From Hirudo medicinalis (Eukaryota > Annelida > Clitellata > Hirudinida > Hirudinidae): 64,000 bases of DNA. The number at the start of each line of letters is the position of its first letter. Positions within the stretch are counted from its first letter, which is position 1. Positions 12,353 to 27,448 of this stretch are shown here, one piece after another. Location: the NCBI GenBank assembly GCA_011800805.1, contig MPNW01000012.1:143694-207693 (forward strand), written 5' to 3'. The notes below the pieces were generated by a model. It saw nothing but the letters and a program-made list of their open reading frames with translations, ran no database searches and was not told where the DNA came from. Made by a program: the position numbers and the translations under genes.

Positions 12353-12667
12353 ATTATTAAGCATTTGAAGCGACTTGCTAGGAAAAGACATGTTTCTAGG
12401 TTTCCCGAACTTCATTAAGAGTTGGGAAAGCTGAGTGATGAGAAAAAGGCAGAAAGTAGCCGTAGTTGTAGCTGTGAATGCTTCGGGGTCATGTGCATCG
12501 TCAATCCTCTTGTTCGGATGAACTCTTGCCTCGGAACCTCATCGGTTTTGATTGTGGCAAGCTCTAGCTTAATTCGAAACGGGAATTTTTACTCTCGAGC
12601 GGCAGAGCCGCTCTAACAAGAGCCACCTTTCCCACTTCTTCCAATTCGATTTTCGTTCAATAAGTGG

Positions 12668-12800
12668 CCGTCGTGGCCAGGGCGGCCGACAAAAATTTCG
12701 GGTCAGCAGGTGTGGGCTGTTATGTCAATTTGGTGATGGGAAAGCAAGGTAAAAGGTCATGAAAAATATTTTAAAACCGGGGCAGGCCCCGGGCATTTTC
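12668..12800 (+). repeat. GC-rich dispersed repeat, copy 1 of a local direct pair
   Basis: Resembles 13377-13505 in order: a GGGCGGCC/GGGCCGCC core, AAATTT..GGGT, CAG.. , GTCAATTTGGTGATGG-type, AAAGCAA, TTTTAAAACC, GGGCA, and a CCCC-rich end. The CAGGGC..GCC start looks like a transposon terminus. It is probably a non-coding hAT-type fragment. Confidence 0.5.
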
Positions 12801-13376
12801 CCCCTGCCCCTCCATTCGGCGATCCTGGCCATGGTCATGAAATAAATATTATTTCAATACATTAAAGAAATAAATCTAAAGATGTTAACATTTTGGAAAT
12901 ACTTTATGACAAGTTTTCGATTCCATGTAACACGTTAATAAATTTTGGGTTGGTCTGCGTTTTAAAAGAAACCGTTGACTTCGTGAGAGTCTTTACAACT
13001 CTCTTGATTTTTTAACGTTTGTCTCGTTTGACTAATTTTGCAGACAATTTGTATCTCGTTTTTCAATTTTGTGAGAAATCGCGAACTAAATTAAATTAAT
13101 TTGATCACCTACGGCTTACAGAAAGAAAAGTTTCGGTTATTCATTTTCGGGAACTGCATGTGAATTAAAAACTTATTTTAACAATGCAATTTGAGTAATT
13201 CATATGATAATGTAAACGCATTAAAACGATTGGAATCAGAATACAAATTACGAGGCAAACATTGAACTTATCAGTAAATCTGGGTTTGATGAGCGAGCAG
13301 TAAGCATCTAAAATAACTTTAACTGGCACTTAATAAGACGTTTTCTAGAGATGGGAAGTACAGGTAGGTAGAATCA

Positions 13377-13505
13377 GGGCCGCCATCAGAAATTTTGGGT
13401 CTCTAGGCACAGCAGCTACGCGCCTTATGTTACGTGAATTTGGTAATGGAAAAGCAAAAAAAATGGTTTTAAAACCCGGGCAGACCCTTGGGCACTTGTC
13501 CTCCC
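13377..13505 (+). repeat. GC-rich dispersed repeat, copy 2
   Basis: Diverged direct copy of 12668-12800. It begins CAGGGCCGCCATCAG and ends in a GGGCA..CCTCC stretch. Confidence 0.5.
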
Positions 13506-13755
13506 TGGGTAGAATATATCTTTAATGAAACACTCATTAAGTTGAATAAATGATTTTCACAATAGAAGAGTAACCATGTTGCTTATGGTAGTACAGCTTT
13601 TGGACGAATACTTTATTATAAATTAGATTTATTTATTAAAGAATTACATTTATTTGAATCTCCTTTTCAATAATTGTGTAGTCTGCATTTTAACAGCTGA
13701 TTTTAAACAAAATCTGTCACCATATTATTGTCCGAATATTTTTGTTATTTGCAAG

Positions 13756-15236
13756 ATGAAGATACTCATGATGTTTGTGAATTACTTGATGATTTCATCG
13801 CCTGTAGGAGTTGAATGTAGGTTTGGTTATCATGCAGTGAATTAAATATTTAGGCTTCTAAGTATGCAAGCACTCAATTTAAGCAGCGATTATGAGACAA
13901 CTTACAATATCTAGTGTTTCGTTAAAAGCGAAAAATCGTAATGTTAATGACGCTAAAGTCAGAGTTATTTGTTTATTTATTTGTTTCCAAAATTATTACA
14001 TTCTATGCTATTAAATAGTACGAATGAGCTGCTGTAATAAATACATCTTAAATAATGATAAAGGTGATTGCTGCTTGGTATTTGTTTTCATCACGGGCTA
14101 AAAATAAACTGAAGAACTTGTCTGACGTTTGTTTAAACAGAAACGTGTGGTGTCTGGTATTTTGGATTGAGGTGACTTTCTCGTTCTACATTTCTTTTCT
14201 TCTCTCCTGTCTTATAAGAGCAGTTTTGATTGCTGGAATGCTTGAAACCACCAAGCACCATGTTTCCATCCGACACCGTGACGTTCGTTCCGGGTGACCC
14301 CTTATTTCCAAGGAACCTGCTAAGGATACAGCGATGAATGCAGATGCTTCCTCCTGTCAAAGCCACACTCCTGAACCTTGTTGGCTTGAAAGCCATTCTT
14401 CACCGTTGCAGCAGAAATTTGTATCGTCCAATTTCAACAGAGTTTTTGCACAACAAACATAACAAATGTGAAAACAAAATTATTCAATTAATTTTCGTAT
14501 CTATTATTTTTAATTATTCCCGGCAGTGCCGAGTTCTAGCTAGTAAGTCATAATTGCTTTCCAAGCGATGCTGATGCAAAAACCTTAAAGCTATTTAACG
14601 GGATGGATTATCCTTTATGGATTATCATTTTCTTACAGCGGCAACAGATTGGGTGACGATATGTGACAACGAAGAGTCTTATATAAACTGCTTTGAAGGA
14701 GAGTCAATTAAAATCAGAGATACTTTTTATGGACGCTCGGACACCACCACATGCAACCAAGGCGAAGACACCAGCAAATGGAATGTCGCCTGTTCTTCAT
14801 CTTCTTCTACGGACACTGTTATCTCCATGTTGGTGATTTTGAAATATCAAGTGTAACCAATTACTGCACAAAAGCTGTGTAATCAAGTTGATAAATTTGC
14901 AATTTTTATTGTACCATTTGAAGTGAAATTATTGAGTAGCAGCATGACGTTTCAAATTTATTTTATTGAGACCACAGATTTTTCGTTGCAAGAAATTGCA
15001 AGAGCCAGATTCATCCGAAATTTAATTTGTCATTCTTAATTTATTGAGTCAGTCGATCCGAACGAGTTCATTACTTTTTGATAAAAGATAATATCGATTA
15101 AATTACTCATTTAAATTTAAGGTGCTCTTCATTTCCTTCCAAATGCTTGGTCAAAGTAAAACCCAAGGCGTTCGATGATCCATGTCCTGGAACGCCGAAA
15201 TATCTAAAAGTTGATTACACGTGTCTCAAAAGTTAG
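13756..15236 (+). CDS. Small secreted SUEL/galactose-rhamnose-binding lectin, 121 aa
   Basis: Three exons: 13756-13816, 14639-14828, 15122-15236 (TAG 15234-15236). They sum to 366 bp with matching phases 1 and 2. The N-terminus MKILMMFVNYLMISSPVGV is a likely signal peptide. The rest is one SUEL lectin domain: ICDNEESYINCFEGESIKI, then the family signature YGRSDTTTC, then CSSFPSKCLVKV, and after the last intron FDDPCPGTPKYLKVDYTC, which matches the usual C-terminal DPCxGTxKYLxVxYxC. The donor after exon 2 is GTTGGT, a weak but phase-correct site. These lectins bind rhamnose or galactose and often act in egg coats or immunity. Here only secretion and sugar binding are inferred. One domain is short for the family. 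The exon 1 link (822-bp intron) is the least certain part. Confidence 0.8.
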
Positions 15237-15299
15237 TTCAGATTTGAAAATGTTTCAGTACAATAAGCTAGCGTATTATTATTTATTTATTTACTATTG

Positions 15300-16440
15300 A
15301 TAATGGGTCTATAGCGAAAGGTATGCGAGCAAAACGGGGGTCAGTCAAAAATAACAAAGGCCTTTTTTTTTATAACCGAACCAAAATATCTACAAAACAT
15401 CTAATATGACAAAAATAGCGAAGGCCCAAAATCAAAATAGCGAATTTCAAAATTTTCTTGCTAAATGTCATTTATTGCAATAGAAAGTGCTACGTGATTT
15501 CATCAAATCATTGATATCAATAGTGACGTTATCATAATTATTCCATCCTTCGTGTAACTTGCGTTGATAGCCACAAAATGTTTTCCTGCCAACCCTGTTC
15601 TTTCTTTGTCGGAAAACATTCTCAATGTCAGAATGGTTTGCAATATTTTTTTGTGAAGCATACCAATGATTTTTTAGAGATTTAAGCCCAAAGATTCTGC
15701 CTTCCTATTGAGACGACTGTGCCAACTTTCTCAGTCGTTGCTGGCGTAGCCACGGGGGCAAGGGCCCTACCCCTGTCAATATGCCCTATTGAAAATTATG
15801 AAAGTAAACGGAAACAACAGTTAATAGTTTAATAAACAACTAAATATAACTGTCAACTTCAATCAATTAAGGAACTTGACTACAGTCTTTCTACAACAAA
15901 GTTCTATCGACAACTTCACCACGACAAGCTACTTGCTGCAACATCTCACCAATTTCCGAGTGCCCCAGAACCACATAACATAGTTTCAGAACAATTAACA
16001 AACTATTTCAACATGCCCCTGGATATTTTTCTAATTTCCTAAACTTTTTTTTATTTTTTGGGTGTATGCAGCTAATTTCATTAAAATAGCTTCAACAATA
16101 TTAGGTAAGCTTCTAACATCAGTATTAATTACATATTATAAGTTTCGAAAACGAAAGTGCTTAGTACCTTTGCTTATGCGAGTTTCGAGTGAAATTAATT
16201 TTGCCGATAATCCAGCAATAATATACTCTTGCAATATTTATGTATGCATAAAAAAATTTGCCCCCTTGTCTCGACCAATTTTAAAGTCCTCAACAGATAA
16301 TAAATCAAAAGTTTTCGATATCGGTACTATTTTTTTACAAGTTTGCTATTTTGGTCTTTCGCTATTTGGTATGCCCCCTTTTTATTATAATTTCTTGTCT
16401 CACAAAACCTACCTCAGTTTCAGACAAATAATTTAATTTG
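15300..16440. repeat. Possible decayed transposon with inverted subterminal repeats
   Basis: AAATAGCGAAGGCCCAAAAT-type sequence at 15412-15450 recurs in reverse complement at about 16336-16375 (AAATAGCGAAAGACCAAAAT). GGCATACC-type sequence lies outside it on the right, with a GGTATGCG counterpart on the left. Between them, 15745-15790 carries a GGGCAAGGGCCCTACCCC motif like hAT ends. A 124-aa ORF at 16062-16436 has no family signature that I recognise and lies within this block. Confidence 0.35.
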
Positions 16441-16971
16441 CTCATGTAAGATTTTATTTTATTTTTTTAAATTAGATTGAGATGTTTAAAATCTTGGTAA
16501 TTATGCATTAATTATGAAATCAAATGAAATTTCAACAATGTCTGACAATCTTTCGATCTAGAGATGTCCTCAAGTGTAATCCCCAAGAAGAAACAGCTCA
16601 ATATATTGACGCTGTTGAGTGTTTTTGTATTTAAATTAATCAACTGATAATGAATTGTTGTCAATAATATATATCATTGCTTGACATATTATTTACTAAT
16701 ATGAGCCTCTCCTAATTTGAAAGTTTTTATGGCACTCGAATTCACACTTCAACAAAATCGCAATATTTAATAACTGGTTGACATTTAATTCTATCAATGT
16801 AATAATTAACTTATTTAAATCAATCAAAACGAGCTCGGTTGTTGTAATGCAATCCACTTGTTTGTAGTTTTTTCTGATTTACTCACCATTCGGAATTCTC
16901 AGGTGTATCATGCATCTCACAGTTCCATAAGTTGGGGTTAAATGCAGTGTTAATTTATCCAAATAGATGAA

Positions 16972-17103
16972 TAGGCGTGCAGGTTGGCCGAAGGGGTTGC
17001 GTTTCTGCATGCGGTTGTAATGGCAACAGTCATAATGTGTCGTGTTCGCAACCCAGCCTTCACCGCAAGGGAGCGCCCTAGGGCAGGGGCACTATATAAA
17101 TGG
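16972..17103 (+). repeat. Dispersed ~135-bp repeat, inverted copy of 41595-41732
   Basis: Shares, in reverse complement, GCAGGTTGGCCGAA, GGTTGCGTT, GCATGCGGT, TGTGTCGTGTTCGCAACC, GGGAGCGCCC and TATATAAATGGTAGA with 41595-41732. Both copies stop at the same ATGGTAGA end, so that end is probably the true boundary of a SINE-like unit or a LINE end. Confidence 0.8.
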
Positions 17104-17127
17104 TAGATCATTTAAAAATATCGATAT

Positions 17128-17153
17128 ATTTAAATATATATATATATATATAT
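17128..17153. repeat. TA dinucleotide microsatellite
   Basis: Run of AT/TA repeats directly after the dispersed repeat at 16972-17103. Confidence 0.85.
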
Positions 17154-18324
17154 AAATCAGCTGGTTTAAATTTTTTTGCCTTTCGCCAAAGAACTCGCGT
17201 GGATAGGTAATGTGATGCCATGAAGATAACATGATCTACATATTGGGAACTTATTATTAATAATTATATTATAGCTGTATTATGCTAGTTTACGTTGCGT
17301 TACATTACATTGTGTAGCCTAAAAAGATAATATCCTGGTCTGGCGAGGTTGAAACATCAAACCTACTGCCTTTGTAAGCGAATTCTTGTAGAACCAGTTT
17401 CTCTATTTCTAAAGACCTTTAAGAAGTTGAGATTATTTTGAATTTCTTTGATAAAGTACAATTTAATTAATAATAATTAGCACAATTAATAGTTTATTGA
17501 TTTACATGTCTTGGGTAAGTTACTTATTCGATCTTCATGTAAATAGATCGTCGTAAATAATAGTCGTCAGATGCTGACAATGAATCGAGTACACGAGTCG
17601 TCGAACTCATTCTTCAAGTTTCACCACCCCTCAAACTATGCAGTAACGTTAGCATCTGTAATTCTCCACCTCCATTGGCGCTTGAGGATGTGAAAGGGAA
17701 TGCAAAAATTTGACTTTCGAAGATATTCTTAAGCAAATAAGAAAATCATACATCTAAACATTTGATATCCTATCCTCCCAAAATTAAATCCATCATATTT
17801 TAAAACAATTTACTTACGATTAGCGTTAAACTTATTGAAGCGCCGAACGTTATTATAATATGGGTGCATGTCGTGGTTCAAAGAAGATAATAAATTAATA
17901 ATTTGATGTAGTTCATGCTTCGTAAGGCACACTAAAATATGACCACTCGATATTCATTCAGTCCCCATCAATCAGATGAATGTAGTCATAATTAATCTGA
18001 TCTCAGATTGTGTACATTAATCTGGCTAACAAGTTGAGTGAGTTAATTTGCTTTATTTAAATGTAAATGTTATCAGAGTCGACTTTATTAACGAAAACAA
18101 AATCTATTTCACAGTTATCATCTTCAATTGCTATTATTTTTGCATCCAAGTCTAGCTTTTCTTTATTTAGTAAATAATTTTTTTTTTTAATCAGAGAAAT
18201 TTGGCGCAATAAAATTAACAGAAAGTGTGAACTGAAGTAGTATCACATAATTACAACTTATTGTTTGAATATATTATTAAAACCTCCTGTTAAGTCTGTT
18301 AACAAAATTATTATCAAAATAACA
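17154..18324. other. Gap: AT-rich DNA, no gene recognised
   Basis: No ORF with family features, no convincing exon-like stretch and no repeat beyond homopolymer runs. It holds the 3' flank of the kinase gene, which is transcribed towards it. Confidence 0.5.
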
Positions 18325-21194
<2,870 letters not shown>

Positions 21195-22130
21195 TTTTTC
21201 TTGCTGGTTCAAAATTTCTGATTTTTAATTTGTGGTTTTCACTGATTCACTGCTATCTTCTACTATTTTAAGAAGCCAAGAGATTGCAAATGTTTGAAAT
21301 GCATGATTATTTTAAGACATATTTGTTCTGCCCCGGTACTGCTCAGTGAGTACTTCCTTGTAAACCAACAGCTACAATTCACCTGAATGACGAGCTTAAA
21401 GCCTGCAATGAAGTAATAGCATTCATTCTCGAATAAAGAAAACGCAGGGCCTTTACAGCCATAAATAATGTAAATATGTCGTCAGCTAATTTTGGAGAAC
21501 TTGTGAGGATAATGAGCGGAGGTAACGATTATAACATGGCAATATATAATGCCCATGAATAATACATGGTAATGCTTAATAATCTTAATCTAGGACTTTT
21601 AAAAAATTTCATGAGTTCATTTGACTAGGCAGCTCCATCTTATTCAAGAACGTCATTTCGGCTTTTCCCTTGGGAACCTTCTTTTTCCAGGGTGATGGGC
21701 AAATCCTCAATGGGATGACCTTTTTTTGATGTATCAAGGTCAAAATTGAGTGTCTAACTTCTTCGTTATAAAAAATCTTTATAAAAGTCAACAGCCACTC
21801 AGGGAGTCGAAATAGGTCACAAATCAACGCAGCGCGCCGAGGCCGTAACACTTGGAATTGGAATTTAGTTTTTTGTTTTTTTTTGTAGGTATGCACTTCC
21901 TAATGGGGGTCCCGCTATTAGGGAGGTATTCTCAACAATTTGGGGGTTAAACACTCGAGCGGAGGACGGTGAACGTTAGAGAATTGTGATGACAATGCAG
22001 TTGTTTTGATTTATTTTGCAATCACTTCACAATCCCAAAACAGTCGGAAGTCAACTTTTCGAAAATGTCGTTAACCTTACTTCCATCTTTCTAGTTTGCT
22101 TAAACAAGCAAATCATCAATAACAAGTCGT

Positions 22131-23531
22131 TCAATATGCAATGAACTTCTCAGAAAATACGAGGTTCAGCGTCCATAGACATCCATCAAATATGTCCTCC
22201 TTGGATTTATGCCTTAGCATTTCAGGCACATAAAATTTGAAAATTACAATGAAGTAGTCATTAATACAGTATATTTGAGCAAACGATTTTATGAAGAATG
22301 AAATTCCAGGGATTCTATCTTTCGATAGCACGGATGCTGAAATGTATCCCGATATTGAGAGCATCACCGAAACAAGAGATTGTATTGGTTAGACACAATA
22401 GCATTAAAGTTCAAAATACCAAAGTTATAAAGCTTGGTTGCTAAAATTAGCTATTTAAAAGTGGTGCGTTCGAATTCTTAACTATTTTCAAGAAAGTTTT
22501 TTTTTTTGACAAAAAGGATCACATAAATTTCCAAAAGTTTATGACATAAATTCTATTTTAATTTACACAAAAAATCCTCCTGTTAGATCATATTAAAATG
22601 GAGGGGAATTCGAAAACCTTCAAATAAAAATGGTGGATGCTTACGAGTATTTGGATATTTAAACAGTTTTAATGTTAGATATTTATAAATTGTAAGAATT
22701 GTAGAAAATGAATCCTTGCAAAAAGGTTTCGGGGCTTAACGTGATGTTGCATTTGTGTGTGGAGCGAATGTTTATTGCACTCATGTTTGAAACTTTGTCG
22801 TTAGTACTGAATTTTAAAACTGCGAATAATATTAGTAGTGTTTAACGTAGATTTGTTCTCTTTTTCTTGTTTAATGATTATTCAAAATCATTAAAAAAAT
22901 TTTCATCCGATTAATGTTTACTACTCCAAAACTTACCCGAAGCTTCATCCCAACAGTTGTGCCCTGGTCTCAAACAAAAGTTTGTCATTCCTTTGGATCT
23001 ATCATTGAATGATAACATAAAATCTTGAGGAACTTGCAAGTTCTTAATTGATATTAACAAACAATTAATTTTGTGGTGTTTTCATAAAATAATTTGTTGA
23101 GTTGACTTATTAACAGACCGCTGGTTCCAAATTAGTGAAATTATTCAAAGCGAAATTAGTTCTTGAAATTTTGGTAAAGATGATTTGAAATAATTATTTC
23201 AAAGGAACATTTCCAAATTATATCCAAACGCTAAGCCATTTTAAGAGAGCAAATCAAAGCATATGACTACATTTGTTGTTGAAAATTATCAGATTCAATG
23301 TGCCGAAGATTTATCAATTAAACAGTAGTGGAATCGATAAATTTTTTTAATAACTAAATTTAAACCGGCAATTCACGCTTGGAACTACTTACGGCCAGAT
23401 GACGCCATCATAGCTATACGAGTTGATTCGAAGGTAAATAGTTCGATATTATAACTCGTCCAAAATGCTATTAGATTGACGAAAATGCTACAAAATAATG
23501 TGCACATAAAATAATTTATTAAAGCCTTCAT
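22131..23531 (-). CDS. Small predicted secreted protein of unknown family, 126 aa
   Basis: Four exons: 23531-23393, 23023-22937, 22440-22368, 22212-22131 (TGA). They sum to 381 bp with consistent phases 1, 1 and 2. The donors at 23392 (GTAAGT) and 22936 (GTAAGT) are strong; the last donor is GTGATG. The start MKALINYFMCTLFCSIFVNL is a good signal peptide. The mature part contains FNDRSKGMTNFCLRPGHNC, then KLYNFGILNFNAIVSNQYN, and ends with LVFSEKFIAY. There are three cysteines after the signal. I do not recognise a family. The (C)xxxxxxC-W pattern faintly recalls apple/PAN exons but is not enough for a call. It lies 0.9 kb upstream of the kinase start on the same strand, transcribed separately. 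Confidence 0.6.
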
Positions 23532-26500
23532 TATCTACGTACTTTACGAAATGGAATGTTCTAGCACAAAGAGTTCAGATTTTCAGATGCGTTAACCCGC
23601 GGAATGATTTTGTAACCTAGGAATTCGTATAAAAACCAGACGAAACGTTGGGACGCCAATTCAAATGCCAGCCTGTCTTCTGACGCTTTTCTGCCGATGG
23701 TTCTTTGCCTTATTTCGTGAGTCAGGTTGTGATTATTTCGGCTTCTCATTGTAACTTTTATACACCTGAATATGATTTAAAATTAAATTCAAGCGTTCAC
23801 ACATTTCAAGTTGGGAAAATTCAGTAATAGTTAGAGTGAAAGTTAAGGTCGCTTATAAGCTCTAGGCTAGAGAAATTATGGTGAGACGAGTTTTAGACAT
23901 GTATAGTTTTAAGATATACTGTAATATATTTTGCGAAAGTTTCATTTTTCACAATCCTCAAACTCGAAGTTTCGAAAAACATTAGTTTTGATAAGTAAAT
24001 AAGTTTTCATAAGTTGAAAGATCTGGTGTCTGATTGAAAAATTTCATCGTAGTGGTCAATTTTTACTAAACAAGTAGACTAAATTATCAAAGGCTGTTTG
24101 CGAACTATTCGTCTTTCTAATGTAAAACAGTATGATATTGAATTTATACAGGCAATGATAGATCACATCAAACTGAAAGCAGAAGTTACATTATTTGGGT
24201 ATTTAGGAGGAAGTCCAATATGGATCAAGTTGCTAGGAGCTAGGAGTTCCCACTTCGTGGTTGAGCACCTACTACCAACAAGGTTATTCAAGCGGAAGAC
24301 CTGTTTTGAGATCACGTTGTGATGGGTAAGATGAAAGATGCTTGCAACATGTAAGTTTGGAGGATCTGATCAAGACTGTCATTTTAATTCCGAAAAGCAG
24401 AAACTACGTTATATTTGGAATCAGGAAGAAGTCGAGGATGGATCAAGTTGGTTAGCTGGGAGTTCCCACTTCGTGGTTGAGCCCCTACTACCAACAAGAA
24501 GATTATTCAAGCAGAAGACCTGTTTTGAGATTATTTTGTGATGGGTAAGGTGAAAGATGCTTGCAACATGTAAGTTTGGAGGATCTGATCAATACTGGCA
24601 ATTTATTCCCGGAAAGCCGACGAATATTGGGAATCAGGAAGAAGTTGAAGATGGATGAAAGTTCTCTGCAAGGTACGTCTTTGAACATACCGTTGTGTAG
24701 AAGGTTTTTTTTCTCAAACCTGATTATTTGTGTTCTGTTTTGTGTAATTAATCTTACTTAAATTCATTATCGAATGGACAGGTGCAGTGGATCGCCAAGT
24801 ACCCCCATGAATACGCCTGAGCTGAACATTCATTTAGTGTTTACCTACGATATGTTCTTGAAGTAAAATTATGCATAAGTTACATCTAAAGGAAGCTGTG
24901 TTCTGCAATCATATAATGTTTTTAGATCTTCAGTTGGCTTTGTGATCGTTCATTTTTAGTGGAAGTATCAAACTCATGGCGAGTTCTGGTTTTTGCTTAA
25001 TGTCACGACTGAGGTTGGGGCTTTTTTCTTGTATGAATGTTTGTGAATTGAATTTTGGAGATTAGTGGACATCAAAGATGGCAGCGGGTTAATGCATGTG
25101 ATAGTTGTACTTTAAAATAAGCTTATAGTTCTATGAAGAGTTATGCGCCTGTAAGCTGGAATGGAGGAGCTCTTTGACCGTAGGTTCCGTTAGTTACATG
25201 CAAATTGTTCAATTTTATATTCTGTTCCATTTTTGTAAGTTAGGTCTGGTTGAGTTAAGTAGATTTTGTGATATTTTTGGTCGATTTATGTTTATACCGA
25301 TTGAGTGAAAATATGACAAATTATTAAGTAGCTGGTTGAATAATTGTGATGTCGCGATGCTAGTGTATTTTAAATTTTCTTCATTTTGTCGTTTCACTGG
25401 AACAACCTTTGAATCTGCTGCAACCTGGAGGTCATGTTAACTCAGGAAAGGTGCATGAAATCTTCCGAGCTTTTCCCCAATCAAGAGGAAACCCACTCCA
25501 TTGGGAATGTGGAAGAAGAGGAAAGGTGTGCATTCGTGGCATAAAATGGAAGTTTAGTTCACGATCTCTTGGAAATCGTTTCCGGGGAAAGAAATATCCA
25601 GGATAAGAAGTCCATGTTCACTCAGCGAACTGATCTGTACCTTGACGAACTGATCGATACTTAATTTGATCGGCCAACTTAATTTCAAGACGATTTTGAC
25701 TGCATTTTTCACATGTTGTGTTACTAAGACAATAACGAGGCATTCAACTTTTTATGTGGAACGAATCACATGCTTTGGAGGGCGATAAACTCATTGGCTT
25801 TCTGGCCGCTCAGAGGATTTCGTTGCTTGAATAAGAACTGCTGATAATTGACTGATAATTTTAAAATATGAATATCTTCCAATTCATGTAATGTTTGCTT
25901 TGGTTTTGGGGGCAATTTGTTACTTTATTGTAATTTGACCGATGAAAAAAATTCAGTTGGTAGATTTAATTTTGCAAATAAACTTATTAACATTAAATGA
26001 ACTGTCGCTGTCTTTGTTAGCGTTTTCTTGAAAATAATTGTTGATTCTGCGATGCTTTTTTTTATTGTTTTGGTTTTGCATTGGTGCCTTGATCAGATTT
26101 TGATTAAAATAGCCTATAAGTTTCCCAGTAAGGTGCATCGACATGTGGCTTCGTTGTTATTCTCTAGTTACTGTACTCTTGAATCTATACTGTATTCTAC
26201 TCTGTACTCTGGGAAAAGTGCCTGTTGTCTCCATTGCCAGTATTTCCCGATCCGCACTACTGCATTCATTTATTCTTTTCCTTGCAGTAAGCAGCATCGC
26301 TCAGGGGATTTTCCTGCGGCGCTGTCAGCGTTTTGAGTGTTGTCACAGGTTTCAATTTAGAATTATTTGCAAAGCGTTCGATGCCGGATGGTTCGTCGTG
26401 CAGGTTGTCGCCGCAGCTTTTTCTCCGATGTGCTTTGAATTTAGTTAGTCGGTTAAACAATTATTTAATGTTGGATTCGATTCCTTACCCAGATTAGGAT

Positions 26501-27448
26501 TAATGTTTTTAACCAACTGAAAATTTCGTCACATTGATAGAATGAAAAATTTCCTGCTTTTGAAGCCAGTAAGAAGTCGTTTTGAAGGATTTTATCTAAA
26601 TGGTTTAAATTTTACTTCCGTTAATTAGCCTATTTTCCCCTAATTAGCGCTAATTATTTAATTATGTTATCATGTTTCGTCGACTAAACTAAATGAAAAG
26701 ACTTTCCTTCACCTCATCGCGGTAGAAGAGCGAACGGAGGTCCCCGAGGATTTTTGAGCGTAGGAGGCAATTATTTTGCAAATAAGTTTTTAAAAATACA
26801 TAAACAAAAATTATTTCCATTAGTAATTATTTAAAAGAAAGTTATAATAAGCAAAACAATGAAATCCTAGAAAAGACTATTTCCGGGATCAGTCTGGACA
26901 AGCATCTTTAAAATAAGTATTACCAGTGTTGCAAACATGGAAGAGCATTTCAGTTTGTCACAGGCGTATGACTTTTGAGTACAAAACAGCGAAATTTAGC
27001 GCTGTTATTGTGAAGTTGTTATTGAACAATGGTTCTGAACTGGTGTAAATTACTTATTGCTTTAACGTAATAAAATTCTTGAAATGTTAATCTTATTCGT
27101 GTGTTTTCCTCAATGAGCTGTAAATTGACTATCCAAATAAAAGGAGAGCAGAAATTCAGCATTTTAAGGAGACTTGTTAGCAACAATAAAATATGCTTCC
27201 GTATAGAGACAAAAATAAGAGATACTACCACGAGTTTCATCCAAATTCCAGTAAGTAAATTTAACCCATATTTGCAAAATAGATTTGAAAACAAAGCAAT
27301 AAAATAAGTTTAAAATTTTAAAACAATTTTTAATTATGAAAGTTATGACTTTTTCATATTAAGATAGGTAAAAAAAACTACAGACTACATAGATTACTAA
27401 TGTAAATTAAATATCTGTATTTGTTTTCATCCCGCTGGCCGATAGAAT
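23532..27448. other. Gap: tandem repeat at 24.2-24.7 kb, otherwise no supported gene
   Basis: Apart from the ~220-bp tandem units, 24.7-27.4 kb holds several short ORFs (25409-25606, 26028-26448 in overlapping frames, 27101-27307). None has family motifs, and I could not build a phased multi-exon model. The last part is the 5' flank of the FCP1 gene. Confidence 0.45.
24173..24660. repeat. Tandem repeat, ~220-bp unit, about 2.2 copies
   Basis: Each unit contains GGATCAAGTTG, GGAGTTCCCACTTCGTGGTT, a CTACTACCAACAAG stretch, GAAGACCTGTTTTGAGAT, GTGATGGGTAAG, GATGCTTGCAACATGTAAG and GGAGGATCTGATCAA. Copies are spaced about 220 bp (24221 versus 24441). ORFs at 24098-24322 and 24338-24541 are shadows of this repeat. 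Confidence 0.9.

Larger units (their letters stand above)
12353..13755. other. Gap: Copia 3' flank and the GC-rich repeat pair, no gene seen
   Basis: Apart from the two repeats at 12668-12800 and 13377-13505 this is AT-rich DNA. Short ORFs at 12422-12616 and 13654-13845 lack support; the latter overlaps exon 1 of the lectin gene in its own frame. Confidence 0.5.

Noticed and set aside
21609..21896. 95-aa minus-strand ORF
   Set aside because: No motif in this frame, and alternative frames give only broken repeat-like fragments.
26028..26460. Overlapping ORFs of about 100 aa in several frames
   Set aside because: Chance GC-balanced stretch; no motif and no splice-linked neighbours.
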